From Bacteroidota bacterium (GTDB lineage: Bacteria > Bacteroidota > Bacteroidia > Chitinophagales > Chitinophagaceae), in the NCBI GenBank assembly GCA_016715505.1, contig JADJZY010000019.1:35175-99174 (forward strand): a DNA stretch of 64,000 nt, read 5' to 3'. Position 1 is the stretch's first letter. The number at the start of each line of letters is the position of its first letter. The notes under the pieces were generated by a model. It worked only from the letters and a program-made list of their open reading frames with translations. It was not told the origin of the DNA and ran no database searches. The translations under genes were made by a program, and so were the position numbers. Below are positions 49,081 through 59,093 of the stretch, in pieces.

Positions 49081-49887
49081 AAAATTATCATTGTTAAAGG
49101 AACAGAAATAGCTCATTTTTACAATAAATAAACAAGATTATATTTCGCTGACTGATTTGGCCAGGTATAAAAATGCGGAAGAACCAAAGCATGTCTGTAA
49201 AAATTGGCTAAGAAGCAGAAACACGATTGAATTTTTAGGCTTTTTGGAACAACTCAATAATCCTGAATTTAACCCATCGAATTCGACCGTTTTGTTACAA
49301 GCAGGATTAAATAGCTTTGTTTTCCAGCAAAAATGGATAGAAAAAACCGAAGCTAATGGAATCATATCCAAAGTTGGGAATAATGGTGGAACATTTGCAC
49401 AACATGATATTGCTTTTGAATTTGCATCATGGGTTACTTGGGTTTCAAACTTTATCTTATCAAAGAATTTCAACGCCTCAAAGAAGATGAAAATAACCGT
49501 CTCAAATTAGAGTGGAATTTACAGCGCACCTTAGCCAAGGTAAATTATCATATACATACCGATGCCATCAAAGAAAAGCTTATACCCGATGCCATCACCA
49601 GCAAACAAGCAAGCCTTACCTACGCCACAGAAGCGGATTTACTCAATATGGCTTTGTTCGGTATCACCGCAGCAGCATGGAGAGATGCCAACCCTACACT
49701 TGAAGGCAATATCCGCGACCATGCTACCATTGAGCAATTGGTCGTGTTATCGAATCTTGAAAGTATCAATGCTGTTTTAATTCATCAAGGTTTGATGCAA
49801 AAAGAACGACTATTACAACTTAACCAAATTGCCATTACGCAAATGAAGAGTTTGGTTAATGCGAAGGGGGTGAAAAAGTTGAAGTGA
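49081..49887 (+). CDS. KilA-N domain protein (frameshifted)
   Basis: A phage-antirepressor-like protein of about 265 residues from three frames. KIIIVKGTEIAHFYNK begins it, then an indel before 49140 gives DYISLTDLARYKNAEEPKHV, the KilA-N core (VCKNWLRSRNTIEFLGFLEQLNNPEF). GTFAQHDIAFEFASW follows, and another indel at about 49440 moves to FKLYLIKEFQRLKEDENNRL, ending in a helical C-terminus (ATIEQLVVLSNLESINAVL, MKSLVNAKGVKKLK). This long form is common in Bacteroidota genomes and prophages and probably binds DNA. No ATG start is visible; the 5' end is tentative. Neighbour of the defence-like pair on the other strand. Confidence 0.72.
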
Positions 49888-50013
49888 GCTTTTTCAGAAT
49901 AATTATTTCAATTTAGGCATTGCCTGATTTCTCTTTTACCTACTATAAGGCAAGAATGATGTTTGCGATTAGGAGAATTGTGAAGGCTGAAAATAATATT
50001 TAGATAACTGTCA

Positions 50014-53000
50014 TTATTCAACTATTTTCTCAAAATTAAGTTCGGGAAGTACTATTCTCACTTCCTGTTCTTTGTCTTGGGCCTTCCAATGAACAATGAA
50101 ATTAACTTTGGCAGCTTTCAACTCAAAGCCATTGTTTTTTATCTCTTGCAATTTATCTAGAAAACTCTTTGAGAACTTTAAAACCAATTCTCCTTTTTCG
50201 TTTTTACATCCTTCGTTAGAAATAATTATTGCATCTCCACTTGTCAAGGAGTCTATACGCTTCTGAACATACTCAAAATATCCTAAGTTTAAATCTTTGT
50301 GTGAAAGGTGTAGTGCCAATCCGTTTGGAGGTTGAAATAAGTGTCTTGTTTTCAATCCTTTCTAATTCTTCTGTCTTTAATTTATCAAGATAATTTCCAT
50401 TCAAGTGAATTGTTAAATTTTTGTATAAAATCTTCAAGTTTTGATTCACGGATAAAAATTTCAAAGTCGGATTTATATTTCCTCTTTGTGTTTATTGCTT
50501 CAAAATCTTTAATAAGGTTGTTGCATATTTCATACTTTGAGCTTTGTTTATATCTATCAATCAACTTCCTTTTAGCATTCCCCCAAACATCATCACTGAT
50601 AATAAATACTTCATCATCTAATTTCAAAGCATCTAAAAAGTAACGAATCTCTGCAAGATTATACAAACCAAAACTGTCATTACTCTGAATCAACTTTGCT
50701 TGGTGTCCGTATTTCGTCAAAAGTCCGGCAACTTGAAACGCTTCTTCGTTCTTATGTGTTAGAACGCAAGTCGTTCCCGCAAGTCCAGCACAAAGAATGT
50801 CTTCAATTAAAGGAATTATAAGATTCCCGCTTTTGTAGTGAACGATTTTAATTCTTCCATTGTATGCTTGCTTTGCCTCAATTGGAATTTCCTTAAGTCG
50901 TTCAGTAATTGTCTTAACAAACTGGTTGGTGAATGAAACCAAATTGCTTTTGCTCCTGTAATTAGTTATAAGTTCGTATTTGGCAGCATTTTTCTCCTTT
51001 ATGAAACTCAACAAGTATTTTGAATCTGCTCCCCGCCATTCATAAATGTTTTGGTCATCATCTCCAACTGCAATTACCCTCATTTCTTCGTTCTTCTCCA
51101 TCAGCACCTTGATCAATTCAAATTCTTCGTCGTCCATGTCTTGTGCCTCGTCTATTACTAAAACAGTTTTTGTAATTCTACTTACTTCAACTTCGTTGTT
51201 TCTTATTTTATCTACTGTTGTTTTGATAATTGTGTCTGCTCTATCAATTGTTCCAACCTTTCCCAACAAGTCAAAACAATACGAGTGAAATGTTTTTATG
51301 TCAATGAAGTTGGCTGCGTTTCCAATCAACTCAATCAACCGCTTTTTAAATTCTGTTGCTGCTGCTCTTGAAAAAGTAACCATGAGCAATTGCTCATGCT
51401 TTACATCTTCCATTAATAGCAATGAAGCTAATTTGTGAACCAATACTTTTGTCTTTCCGCTTCCTGGCCCTGCTGCAACAACAATGTATCTTGAAGTTTT
51501 GTCGTCAATTATTCTTCGCTGAATATCTGATAAGGAATCAAAGAGTTGTTTGTATTTCTTTGGTGTTATGTTTCTTCTTATTTCCAACTCTCTTGCTCCT
51601 TTAAAATATTTGCTTAGAAAAGAAGGGAAGTTTAATTGGAAATAGTCGTCAACAAATTTCAAAGCACCTGTAGAATCATCAATCATCTTTTTTGCATATT
51701 CACCTACGATATGAATTTGCTGAACCTTGTGGTCGTAATACTGACTTAACTTTTGATAATCCTGTTCCTTGTATTGAACTCGGTTGTTTTGCTCAACCCT
51801 GTCAATTGTGAGTTTATTGTAAACTACAAGAAATCCACCTTCAATTTTTATAGCTTCAATTCGTGAGAGATAAAACAAAGTATCTTCAATGTCCTCAATT
51901 GTTGCTTTCAAAACGAATAAACCTTGTGAATGCTTTTGAAACGCTGCTTGTAATTCAAGAACAGAAAATTCAACTAACACTTCGTCCTTTTCTGTTTCGC
52001 CTTCTTCAAAATTTTTGTTGCTCTTGTCATAAATATAACCAACAACAAAAGCAGCTAACATGTGTCGCTTCTCTAACCGTTCTTTTAATTCCTCTTTGGG
52101 CTGACAACTAATTGCTACAATATGGTTTTTTGAATAATCCTTATTATGTCGCTTAATCCAATTCTTGATTGCCCAAAAGTTGAGGATTGTTTTATTTTAT
52201 TTGGAGTAACATCCTTATATCCCTTTTGCTTCCGCTTCTTGATTCAATTCTTTTATATGAAATGTCTTTTCTTGTTCATCAAACAAGGGCAAAGGAAATT
52301 TTCAATCATTCGATAAGATTCAGCTATTTCAAGTGAACTATTTTTTCTTTCTCCTTTTTTGATGAAAGCGATTAAATCTTTTGCATCCGCTAAAATCTTT
52401 TCGTCACGTAAAAGATTTACGACTGAAATCACATTCTTAATTTCAATGCCTAAACTATCCGATATATAATCCACTCTGGATTCTGCTTCGTCTGCATTTG
52501 CTCGTTTCCTGCTTTTGCTTGAAAAAAGATATTTAACAATTCTTGTTGCAGTAATTTTTTGCTCTTCACTAAATTTTTGAGAATTCATTATTTTATCTAT
52601 CGCTTCTTGTGCAGTTTTTGATAAAATACTGTTGGCAAAAATTCTAGGCATATTTTGCTTCCGCTTTAAATAACCAGCTTCTTCCAATGCAGAAATTGCA
52701 GTTGTTACTCTCGTTTCAATTTCTTTTAAGTTGTCATCCCATCCTGCTGCTCTTGCTATTTCTAGAGCAGATTTCTGAACGCTTGATTTGAATTTTGTAA
52801 TGAATTTTATTGTCTTCCAGATTTGTTGTATCTCATGTATGTTGATTTTAGTTTGGTTCAGCAAAATGAAATGCTTTCCTAAATCTTCCTCGTTAAATAG
52901 TACATAACAATCAGCAGTAATATTTTCATCTCGTCCTGCTCTGCCTGCTTCCTGCACATAGTTTTCAAGTGAGTCGGAAATCTCGTAGTGGATTACCATT

Positions 53001-54679
53001 CCAACATCTTTCTTGTCAACTCCCATCCCGAAAGCAGATGTGGCAACCATTATTTGAACTTCACCTGATATAAAGGCATCTTGATTTTCAGTTTTTTCCT
53101 GATTTTCCATTTTGCCATGAAATGCTCGGGCATTAAATCCATCCTTACTCAATCGGTTTGCAAGTTCTTCTGCTCTTTTTGTTCTTGAAACATAAATTAT
53201 AGTCGGACAATCTTTTTCTTCAATCAAGTAACGAACGGAGTTATATTTTTCTTCATCGTCTCCTTTTTCAAAAACTTTGTAATGTAGATTTGTTCTTGTA
53301 GCTTTAGAAGGAAAAATTTCCAATTTAATTCCTAATTTTTCTTTGAAGTAAGCACAAATATCTTCAATGACTTTTTGCTTTGCTGTTGCTGTGAAACATG
53401 AAATTGGAATTTGTTCTTCAAGATTTTTGGTTTCCTGCAATGTCTTTATGAAATCACCGATGTATAAATAATCAACTCTGAAATCTTGTCCCCACGAAGA
53501 AAAGCAGTGAGCTTCGTCAATTACAAAGCGAACTATTTTTCTCCCTAACAGTAATTTTTCAGTTGTCTTTGAACGAAGTGATTCAGGTGAAATGTAAAGA
53601 ATGGAAGCAAACCCATCTTGAACTCTTTGAATTGATTTTGCTCTTTCAATTGCATCAAGCAACCCATTTATTGTAACTGCATCTGTGATTCCAATTCTTT
53701 CAAGGTTGTCAACTTGGTCTTTCATTAACGATTGTAAAGGAGAAATCACAACTGTCAATCCTTTGGCGTTTTCTCCACTCATTAGAGCTGGAACTTGAAA
53801 TGTAATTGATTTGCCTCCACCTGTTGGGAATACTGCCAAAATTGATTTGTTGTCAACTGCTGCTTGAACTGCCAACTCTTGAAGAGGTTCACCTGCGTAA
53901 GTTCTGTAAGCATCAAAACCGAAATAGCTTTTTAATCCCTTGTGTATGTCTAATGCTTGGTTGCAATAATTGCACCCCGTTAAGCATGGTTTGCTTCTGA
54001 GGAGAAACATAATCCTTTCAACCTTTGGAAAATTTTTCAAAACCCAAGGCGGAGTTATTGAATATCGGTTGTTGCAATTAATCAGAGCCAAACAATAAGC
54101 TAATTCAATCGGATGATCTGAAATTATCTTAGGAATGTCTGCATGTTCGCAAATAACCGAAGCAAACTTTTCACGAATTAATTTTTCAGTTTGCGTATCA
54201 TTGCTTGTGTATGCTATGAAACGAAAAAAGGAGTGGAATTCCTTTTTGTCTTTCAATAGCAAGTAGAAAATTTGTTTAAGTTTTTCGTCTGTTTGATTGA
54301 AAACAGAAACTTCGTCAAAGAAAAGGTCTTTTGTTTTTTTGGAATCATTTAGGGGATTATTTGCGTCTTCCGTTTGTAGCTTATCGTCTTTGAGCAAAGC
54401 ATGATATGGCTTTGTTGGAAATAAAAGGGGAGAGAGGAACAAAGTATCAATGATGTTTGCAGAATTAATACCCGCATCAATGAGCGCTGTGCCGATGTAC
54501 TTTATGTCATGATTGAAAATGTTATGCCCACAAATGAATTGTGTTCCGTTTAGAAACTGGATAAACTCTGCTACTGAAGTTTTATGAAAAGAACTTCCAT
54601 CTCCTTTCACACTCCCTATATCAAGTATTTTTCGGCTCTTTGGCTCAATTTCGGTATCAATGAAGGCAATTGAATTCAT
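50014..54679 (-). CDS. giant exonuclease-RecQ-UvrD helicase (frameshifted, UvrD motifs V/VI missing)
   Basis: One conceptual protein of about 1,550 residues. N-terminus: DnaQ-like exonuclease (FIDTEIE; CGHNIFNHDI). Middle: RecQ helicase with FPTGGGKS, DEAHCFSSWG, TATAKQ, FGMGVDKKDV and QEAGRAGRDE (53815-52930), then a winged-helix-like part. From 52290 to 52140 three indels break the frame, yet FDEQEKTFHIKELNQEAEAK, GYKDVTPNKIKQ and ILNFWAIKNWIKRHNKDYSK carry straight across. C-terminal part: UvrD-type SF1 helicase, PGSGKTKVLVHK, VTFSRAAATEF, VLVIDEAQDMD, GDDDQNIYEWRGA, TNYRSKSNL. After SKLEDFIQ (50420) relatives have motifs V and VI (HKAKGxEFD, VAMTRAK); here about 60 residues are missing and sequence resumes at NLTIHLNGNYLDK. 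The start overlaps the HNH gene stop by ATGA. Confidence 0.82.
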
Positions 54680-55641
54680 TTAAAAACATTGATTTTATGC
54701 CACTCAAAATTCTCCATCAAGGGATAATAAGTTTTCAATTTCGGCAATTGTATTTTCTTCCCCTCAAAAACCCGAATACTATATCTCGTGTCTTCTTCTT
54801 TAAAATTCTTTGATACCATAACTCGGCAATCCTCATCAATGCCGATCAAACCTCTATCGAATGCCCTGTGTAGATTCGGACATAAAGCAATTCCATTGGT
54901 TATCGTATCATCATAGCTCTCACTGAATGGCACAATATGACAAGCGTCTATCATCGAAATATTTGAAATTGTATCAATCCGCATTCCTGAAATGCAACAA
55001 GTATTGTTATAAATTTTAGGAATTTCACGTTTAAATACACTTCCCCTCAAAAATACCTCTTCTTCCTGATTGTTTTCCAAATAAGCCTTCACCTCTTGAC
55101 GATATACTTCTGGGGATTCCATCAAAATCTTTTGTTCAATATCTTCAAACAATTTTTGTTGAATTTCATGAATTTCATTTTCAGGTTTCCGATTTTTTCC
55201 AAAAAAAGTGTCCAGCAGACAAAATCTTAGTATTTCATTACTGGATGGATTTCGCATTAAATTGAACAAATCCATACTGATTTCTGCATAAGCCACAGCA
55301 TTGCTTAATTTCGAAAAACTTTTCATCACCGAACCCATCTGATCAACGTGCAGAAAACCTTCACGAGGTATCAGTTTCCAAAATCCTGAGCTTTTTAAAT
55401 AATAAAATGGATATGAAATCAGGCAATCATGATTTGTATTTACAAATACATTCCAGTTTGACCTAAACATGGTTACCAGTTCTGCCGAGAGATCTATGCG
55501 GTTGGTTATCAATCTACCTTCTTTAGAAAGCTGAAGCACTGATAACAATAAAATAGGCTTGTGAGGGGCCCGTTCACCGTGAGTCCGATCAACCCTTAAC
55601 CGCTGAAACGCTTTGAGGTATTTAGCCAGTGAATCTTGCAA
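54676..55641 (-). CDS. HNH endonuclease with N-terminal sulfur-binding-domain-like region
   Basis: A 321-residue predicted restriction endonuclease of the COG3440/HNH_2 (PF13391) type. Residues 200-265 form the beta-beta-metal nuclease: CCISGM, DACHIVPFSES (His 235), TNGIALCPNLHRAFDRGLIG (Asn 249, His 258). The N-terminal region has APHKPILLLSVLQL (25-38) and ISYPFYYLKSSGFWKL (75-90). This HKPxLLL then YPFxxL...GxW order resembles the sulfur-binding domain of phosphorothioate-dependent type IV enzymes such as ScoMcrA; that match is from memory of the motif, not computed. The only usable start is TTG. The gene is 57 nt downstream of prfA and overlaps the helicase start by 4 nt. Frame intact. 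Confidence 0.82.
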   Translation of the reverse strand: MQDSLAKYLKAFQRLRVDRTHGERAPHKPILLLSVLQLSKEGRLITNRIDLSAELVTMFRSNWNVFVNTNHDCLISYPFYYLKSSGFWKLIPREGFLHVDQMGSVMKSFSKLSNAVAYAEISMDLFNLMRNPSSNEILRFCLLDTFFGKNRKPENEIHEIQQKLFEDIEQKILMESPEVYRQEVKAYLENNQEEEVFLRGSVFKREIPKIYNNTCCISGMRIDTISNISMIDACHIVPFSESYDDTITNGIALCPNLHRAFDRGLIGIDEDCRVMVSKNFKEEDTRYSIRVFEGKKIQLPKLKTYYPLMENFEWHKINVFK

Positions 55642-55698
55642 AACGCAGAAATTTATTCACTAACATATATCTTTTGGATCATTTCTACAAATCCCCCT

Positions 55699-56772
55699 CT
55701 ACACCATCTCGCCTGCTTTCATCTTCTCGGCGTTTTCAGCAAATTGCAGGGAGTCCAGCATTTCCTGTAGGTCGCCGTTTACAAAAGCATCCAGGTTATA
55801 AATGGTTTTGTTGATGCGATGATCGGTGATGCGGCCCTGGGGCCAGTTGTAAGTACGTATTTTAGCCGAACGGTCTCCACTGCTTACCAGGGTTTTGCGG
55901 CTTCGGGCTATCTCCTCCTCGTGTTTTCGAACCTGTTCTTCGTATAATTTGGTACGCATCATGGCCGTGGCCTTTTCGCGATTGCCCAACTGGGTTCGTT
56001 CGGTCTGACAGGTAATAACGGTTCCTGTGGGCACATGGGTTAATATCACCTTGGTTTCCACTTTATTCACGTTTTGTCCGCCCGCACCACCCGAACGAGC
56101 CGTTTCCATTTTTAAATCCGATTCCTTTAATTCAAAATCAATCTCTTCAGCCTCCGGCATTACGGCCACGGTGGCTGCCGAAGTATGTACCCGTCCGCTC
56201 GCTTCCGTAGCCGGTACCCGCTGTACCCGATGTACCCCACTTTCGTATTTGAGCACGCCGTATACATCTTCTCCCACCACTTCCAGAATCACTTCTTTAT
56301 AACCACCGGCACTTCCTTCATTTTCATCCACCACAGATACCTGCCAACCCCGGGCCTCACAATATTTTAAATACATGCGATAAAGGTCGCCGGCAAAAAT
56401 ACTGGCTTCATCCCCACCGGTACCTGCCCGGATTTCCATCACTGCATTTTTTTCATCCTGTGGGTCTTTCGGGATCAGCAATTGCCGGATCTCTTCCTCC
56501 AGTTGCTCTTTTTGGGCCTCGGCCTCCACCAAATCGGTTTTGGCCATACTGCGCAGTTCCTCATCACTCTCGGTTTCAAGCACTTCTTTGCCAAAGGCGA
56601 TGGAGTCTAAACAATTTTTATACAATCGATGAGCATCCACAATTTTTTCCAGTTTGCGGTACTCCTTACTCAGTTGCGAAAATCGCTTTTGATCCGAAAC
56701 CACCTCGGGATTCGTGAGCGAAACGCCAATTTGATCAAATCGCGCTTTGATGGCTTCTAATTTATCCAGCAT
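55699..56772 (-). CDS. prfA: peptide chain release factor 1
   Basis: A 357-residue class I release factor that terminates at UAA and UAG. The codon-recognition tripeptide reads PAT in RVPATEASGRVHTSAATVAVMPE, the RF1 form (RF2 would have SPF). The peptidyl-hydrolysis GGQ motif lies in RSGGAGGQNVNKVETKV, and the C-terminal part carries RSAKIRTYNWPQGRITDHRI. The open frame reaches 56853, but ATG 56772 (MLDKLEAIKARFDQIG) is the family start and lies 8 nt from a TATCTTTG motif. Frame intact. The accessory pair downstream on the same strand could be read from this promoter. Confidence 0.96.
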   Translation of the reverse strand: MLDKLEAIKARFDQIGVSLTNPEVVSDQKRFSQLSKEYRKLEKIVDAHRLYKNCLDSIAFGKEVLETESDEELRSMAKTDLVEAEAQKEQLEEEIRQLLIPKDPQDEKNAVMEIRAGTGGDEASIFAGDLYRMYLKYCEARGWQVSVVDENEGSAGGYKEVILEVVGEDVYGVLKYESGVHRVQRVPATEASGRVHTSAATVAVMPEAEEIDFELKESDLKMETARSGGAGGQNVNKVETKVILTHVPTGTVITCQTERTQLGNREKATAMMRTKLYEEQVRKHEEEIARSRKTLVSSGDRSAKIRTYNWPQGRITDHRINKTIYNLDAFVNGDLQEMLDSLQFAENAEKMKAGEMV

Positions 56773-56779
56773 AGGGGCG

Positions 56780-56787
56780 CAAAGATA
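56780..56787 (-). promoter_or_regulatory. Bacteroidota -7 motif for prfA
   Basis: Minus-strand TATCTTTG followed by CGCCCC, 8 nt before ATG 56772. This selects the start. Confidence 0.5.
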
Positions 56788-56884
56788 ATTCAAATGGGCA
56801 AATGCACAGCATTCCGCTTCTCCGATCCCTGAATCAAGCGTCCGGCAAATCACATTCTCGTATCCAAGATGCTCAGGAATTGTT

Positions 56885-56892
56885 TACTTTTG
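56885..56892 (+). promoter_or_regulatory. Bacteroidota -7 motif for the large secreted protein
   Basis: TACTTTTG, exact TAnnTTTG match, 42 nt before ATG 56935. Confidence 0.45.
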
Positions 56893-56934
56893 CCCCCGAA
56901 CCAGTCTGCCCAAACGGACCGGTTAAAACAAGAT

Positions 56935-59093
56935 ATGAAACACCTCTACCTACTGTGTCTGCTCATTTTTGGCTTTCTTGAATCTCAGGCCCAAAATAAA
57001 CCTGAAATTCTGCGCGATACCATCATCAATAAATATGGCGTCACGGCTGGTCGTCGTCAGTTGTTGCTCATGATTGAACGCGAACAAAAAAGGCCGATGT
57101 CGTAGACGGGCAATATGACAAACTCGTCGGGATTGACGAAAATATGGACCGCACCGCCATCATCACCAATGCCGTATTTAACCGCACCAATAAAACCATC
57201 GCGTATATCGAAAACAACGAAACCGACGATATGGTGAAACGTAAATATCTCGGTCGTGTAATCGAAAACCTCAAAGTCTTTAATGCCGATGCCAACGATG
57301 GTTATGTGGATGTAGCCTATTACCAAACGGTATTTGAACATACATACCAAATCGTTCGCGGACTGCACAATGGCAATCTCAACGATTATGTAAAAAACAA
57401 TATCGGCAAACCCCTCTACATACAGGCCGCTTTGTTCGATACCGATAGCGAAGCCACCAAAACCCTGATGTCGGGCATGGTGGATCTTTACCCGGAAGTG
57501 CTCATCAAAAAAATCCGCACTATTTCTAACCCCGAAGCCGCAGATATCGTGGTGGCTAAGGCCGCCCCACGCAGCCCGAAAACCATTTTAAATTTCGCAA
57601 CCTCCACTGCTGTGGAACGCGAAATTGTTCGTCGCAATAAAGATCCCTATGTGCAAAAAATTGTACAAATCGCCGATGAAAGTAAATCGCCTTTAAAAGC
57701 CATCTTTTTTATCGAAGAACTGAACAAGGGCTCCATCACCCTCTAACAAATCAATCAAATCACCCAAAACGAAGATGCTTATTACAAAAAGCTCATCGAA
57801 ATGCGACAGATTTATTTTAACAGTGATTTGCGTAAAGCTTACGACAAGGAGCTCATTCACGAATCATCACGTTATGTCACCAAAATGAATGAGTTGCATA
57901 ATTCGGCAGATGCTGTGCGTTTTTAAATGCGTAGAATCGTTTAACAGTACAGAATTGTATTATGTATTGGTGTATGGCAGCGACGACCTCTATACCAGTA
58001 GTTTTCTGGTTGTTACAATCGCCTAATGGCCCGCATCAAACCCAAAAGTGGTTACGAATTTTTGCAGTCGGTTGGTAAAGATAAATTCCGCACCTTTCTC
58101 CGACTCTGTGCCAATTACAATACCATTGGCTCGTTTTTGGGCACCATGAAAGATTCCAGTAAAAATGATTTGATGAGCGAATTTGTTTCGAATCTCGACA
58201 ATACCCTGGAAGGAGATTTGGAAGGTGCAACGGATGTGGCCAACTCATTCGGAAGTATCACCGATTCCAACCTCATGAAAAACATTGTTGAAACCATCCG
58301 ACTCAACCGTGAAGAGGATAGTGTACAAAACAATGTAAAAGGTTTTAAGATATACGATATCCTCTATGCCATGCTCACCTATAGCAGTGATTCACTCACC
58401 AAAAAGCTTGGCATCCCGCCCATTACAATCATGCCGTATAACCAACTGATTAACGACAGCGGTGAAGTTGTTCAGCAAGTATTTTTTTATGGCGATACCG
58501 ATGGCAAAGGCGTTTTTAATAGTTTCGTGAATGGTTTTGGCGCCCCAAACTGGAAAGTGAAACGCAGCGAAAACTGGGTTACCATCAGTAGTATCAAAGG
58601 AAAGCCGGTGGTTATTTATTGTAATGTGCCCCACGATGAACCCAATGATGAAATGGCTCAAAATGCCTTGCAGGAATTTTTAGATTCCAGCGATATTGCG
58701 CCCACTGTGATCATACATCGCGGACATAGTTATCATCTTTCCACCACCCTCGATCATATCAATTACCGCCACAAAGTGGTGATTTTAGGGGCTTGTGGCG
58801 CTTATCAGAATTTATCGGCGGTACTGAGCCAAAGCGAGGATGCGCATATTGTTTCCACCAAACAGATTGGTGTAGGGAAAATCAATGGACCAATTATTCG
58901 CGCTTTTAATCAACGTTTACTGGAAGGCAAGGATATCAACTGGGTGGAAATGTGGGCTGAGTTATCCAAACAATTCAGTTCCGGTGAAATGAAACAACTC
59001 TTCGATGATTATGTGCCTCCCTTCAAAAACATGGGTGCACTCTTCTTAAAAGCCTATCGACGCAGCGGTATTGCTAACGAGTCGATGGAATAA
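56935..59093 (+). CDS. large exported protein of unknown function (frameshifts and one in-frame stop)
   Basis: A conceptual protein of about 720 residues. The signal peptide MKHLYLLCLLIFGFLESQAQ starts at 56935. The frame breaks near 57090; the next frame runs from VDGQYDKLVGIDENMDRTAI to ELNKGSITL, then an in-frame TAA at 57744. Coding continues in the same frame after it (QINQITQNEDAYYKKLIEMR, YVTKMNELHNSADAVRFK) to about 58013, where one T seems missing, and the last frame (YNRLMARIKPKSGYEFLQSV to SGIANESME) ends at 59093. The C-terminal third has TVIIHRGHSYHLSTTLDHI and VVILGACGAYQNLSAVL, reminiscent of a caspase/gingipain-like fold with His then Cys, a tentative idea. It overlaps the convergent beta-lactamase gene by 20 nt. 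Confidence 0.6.
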
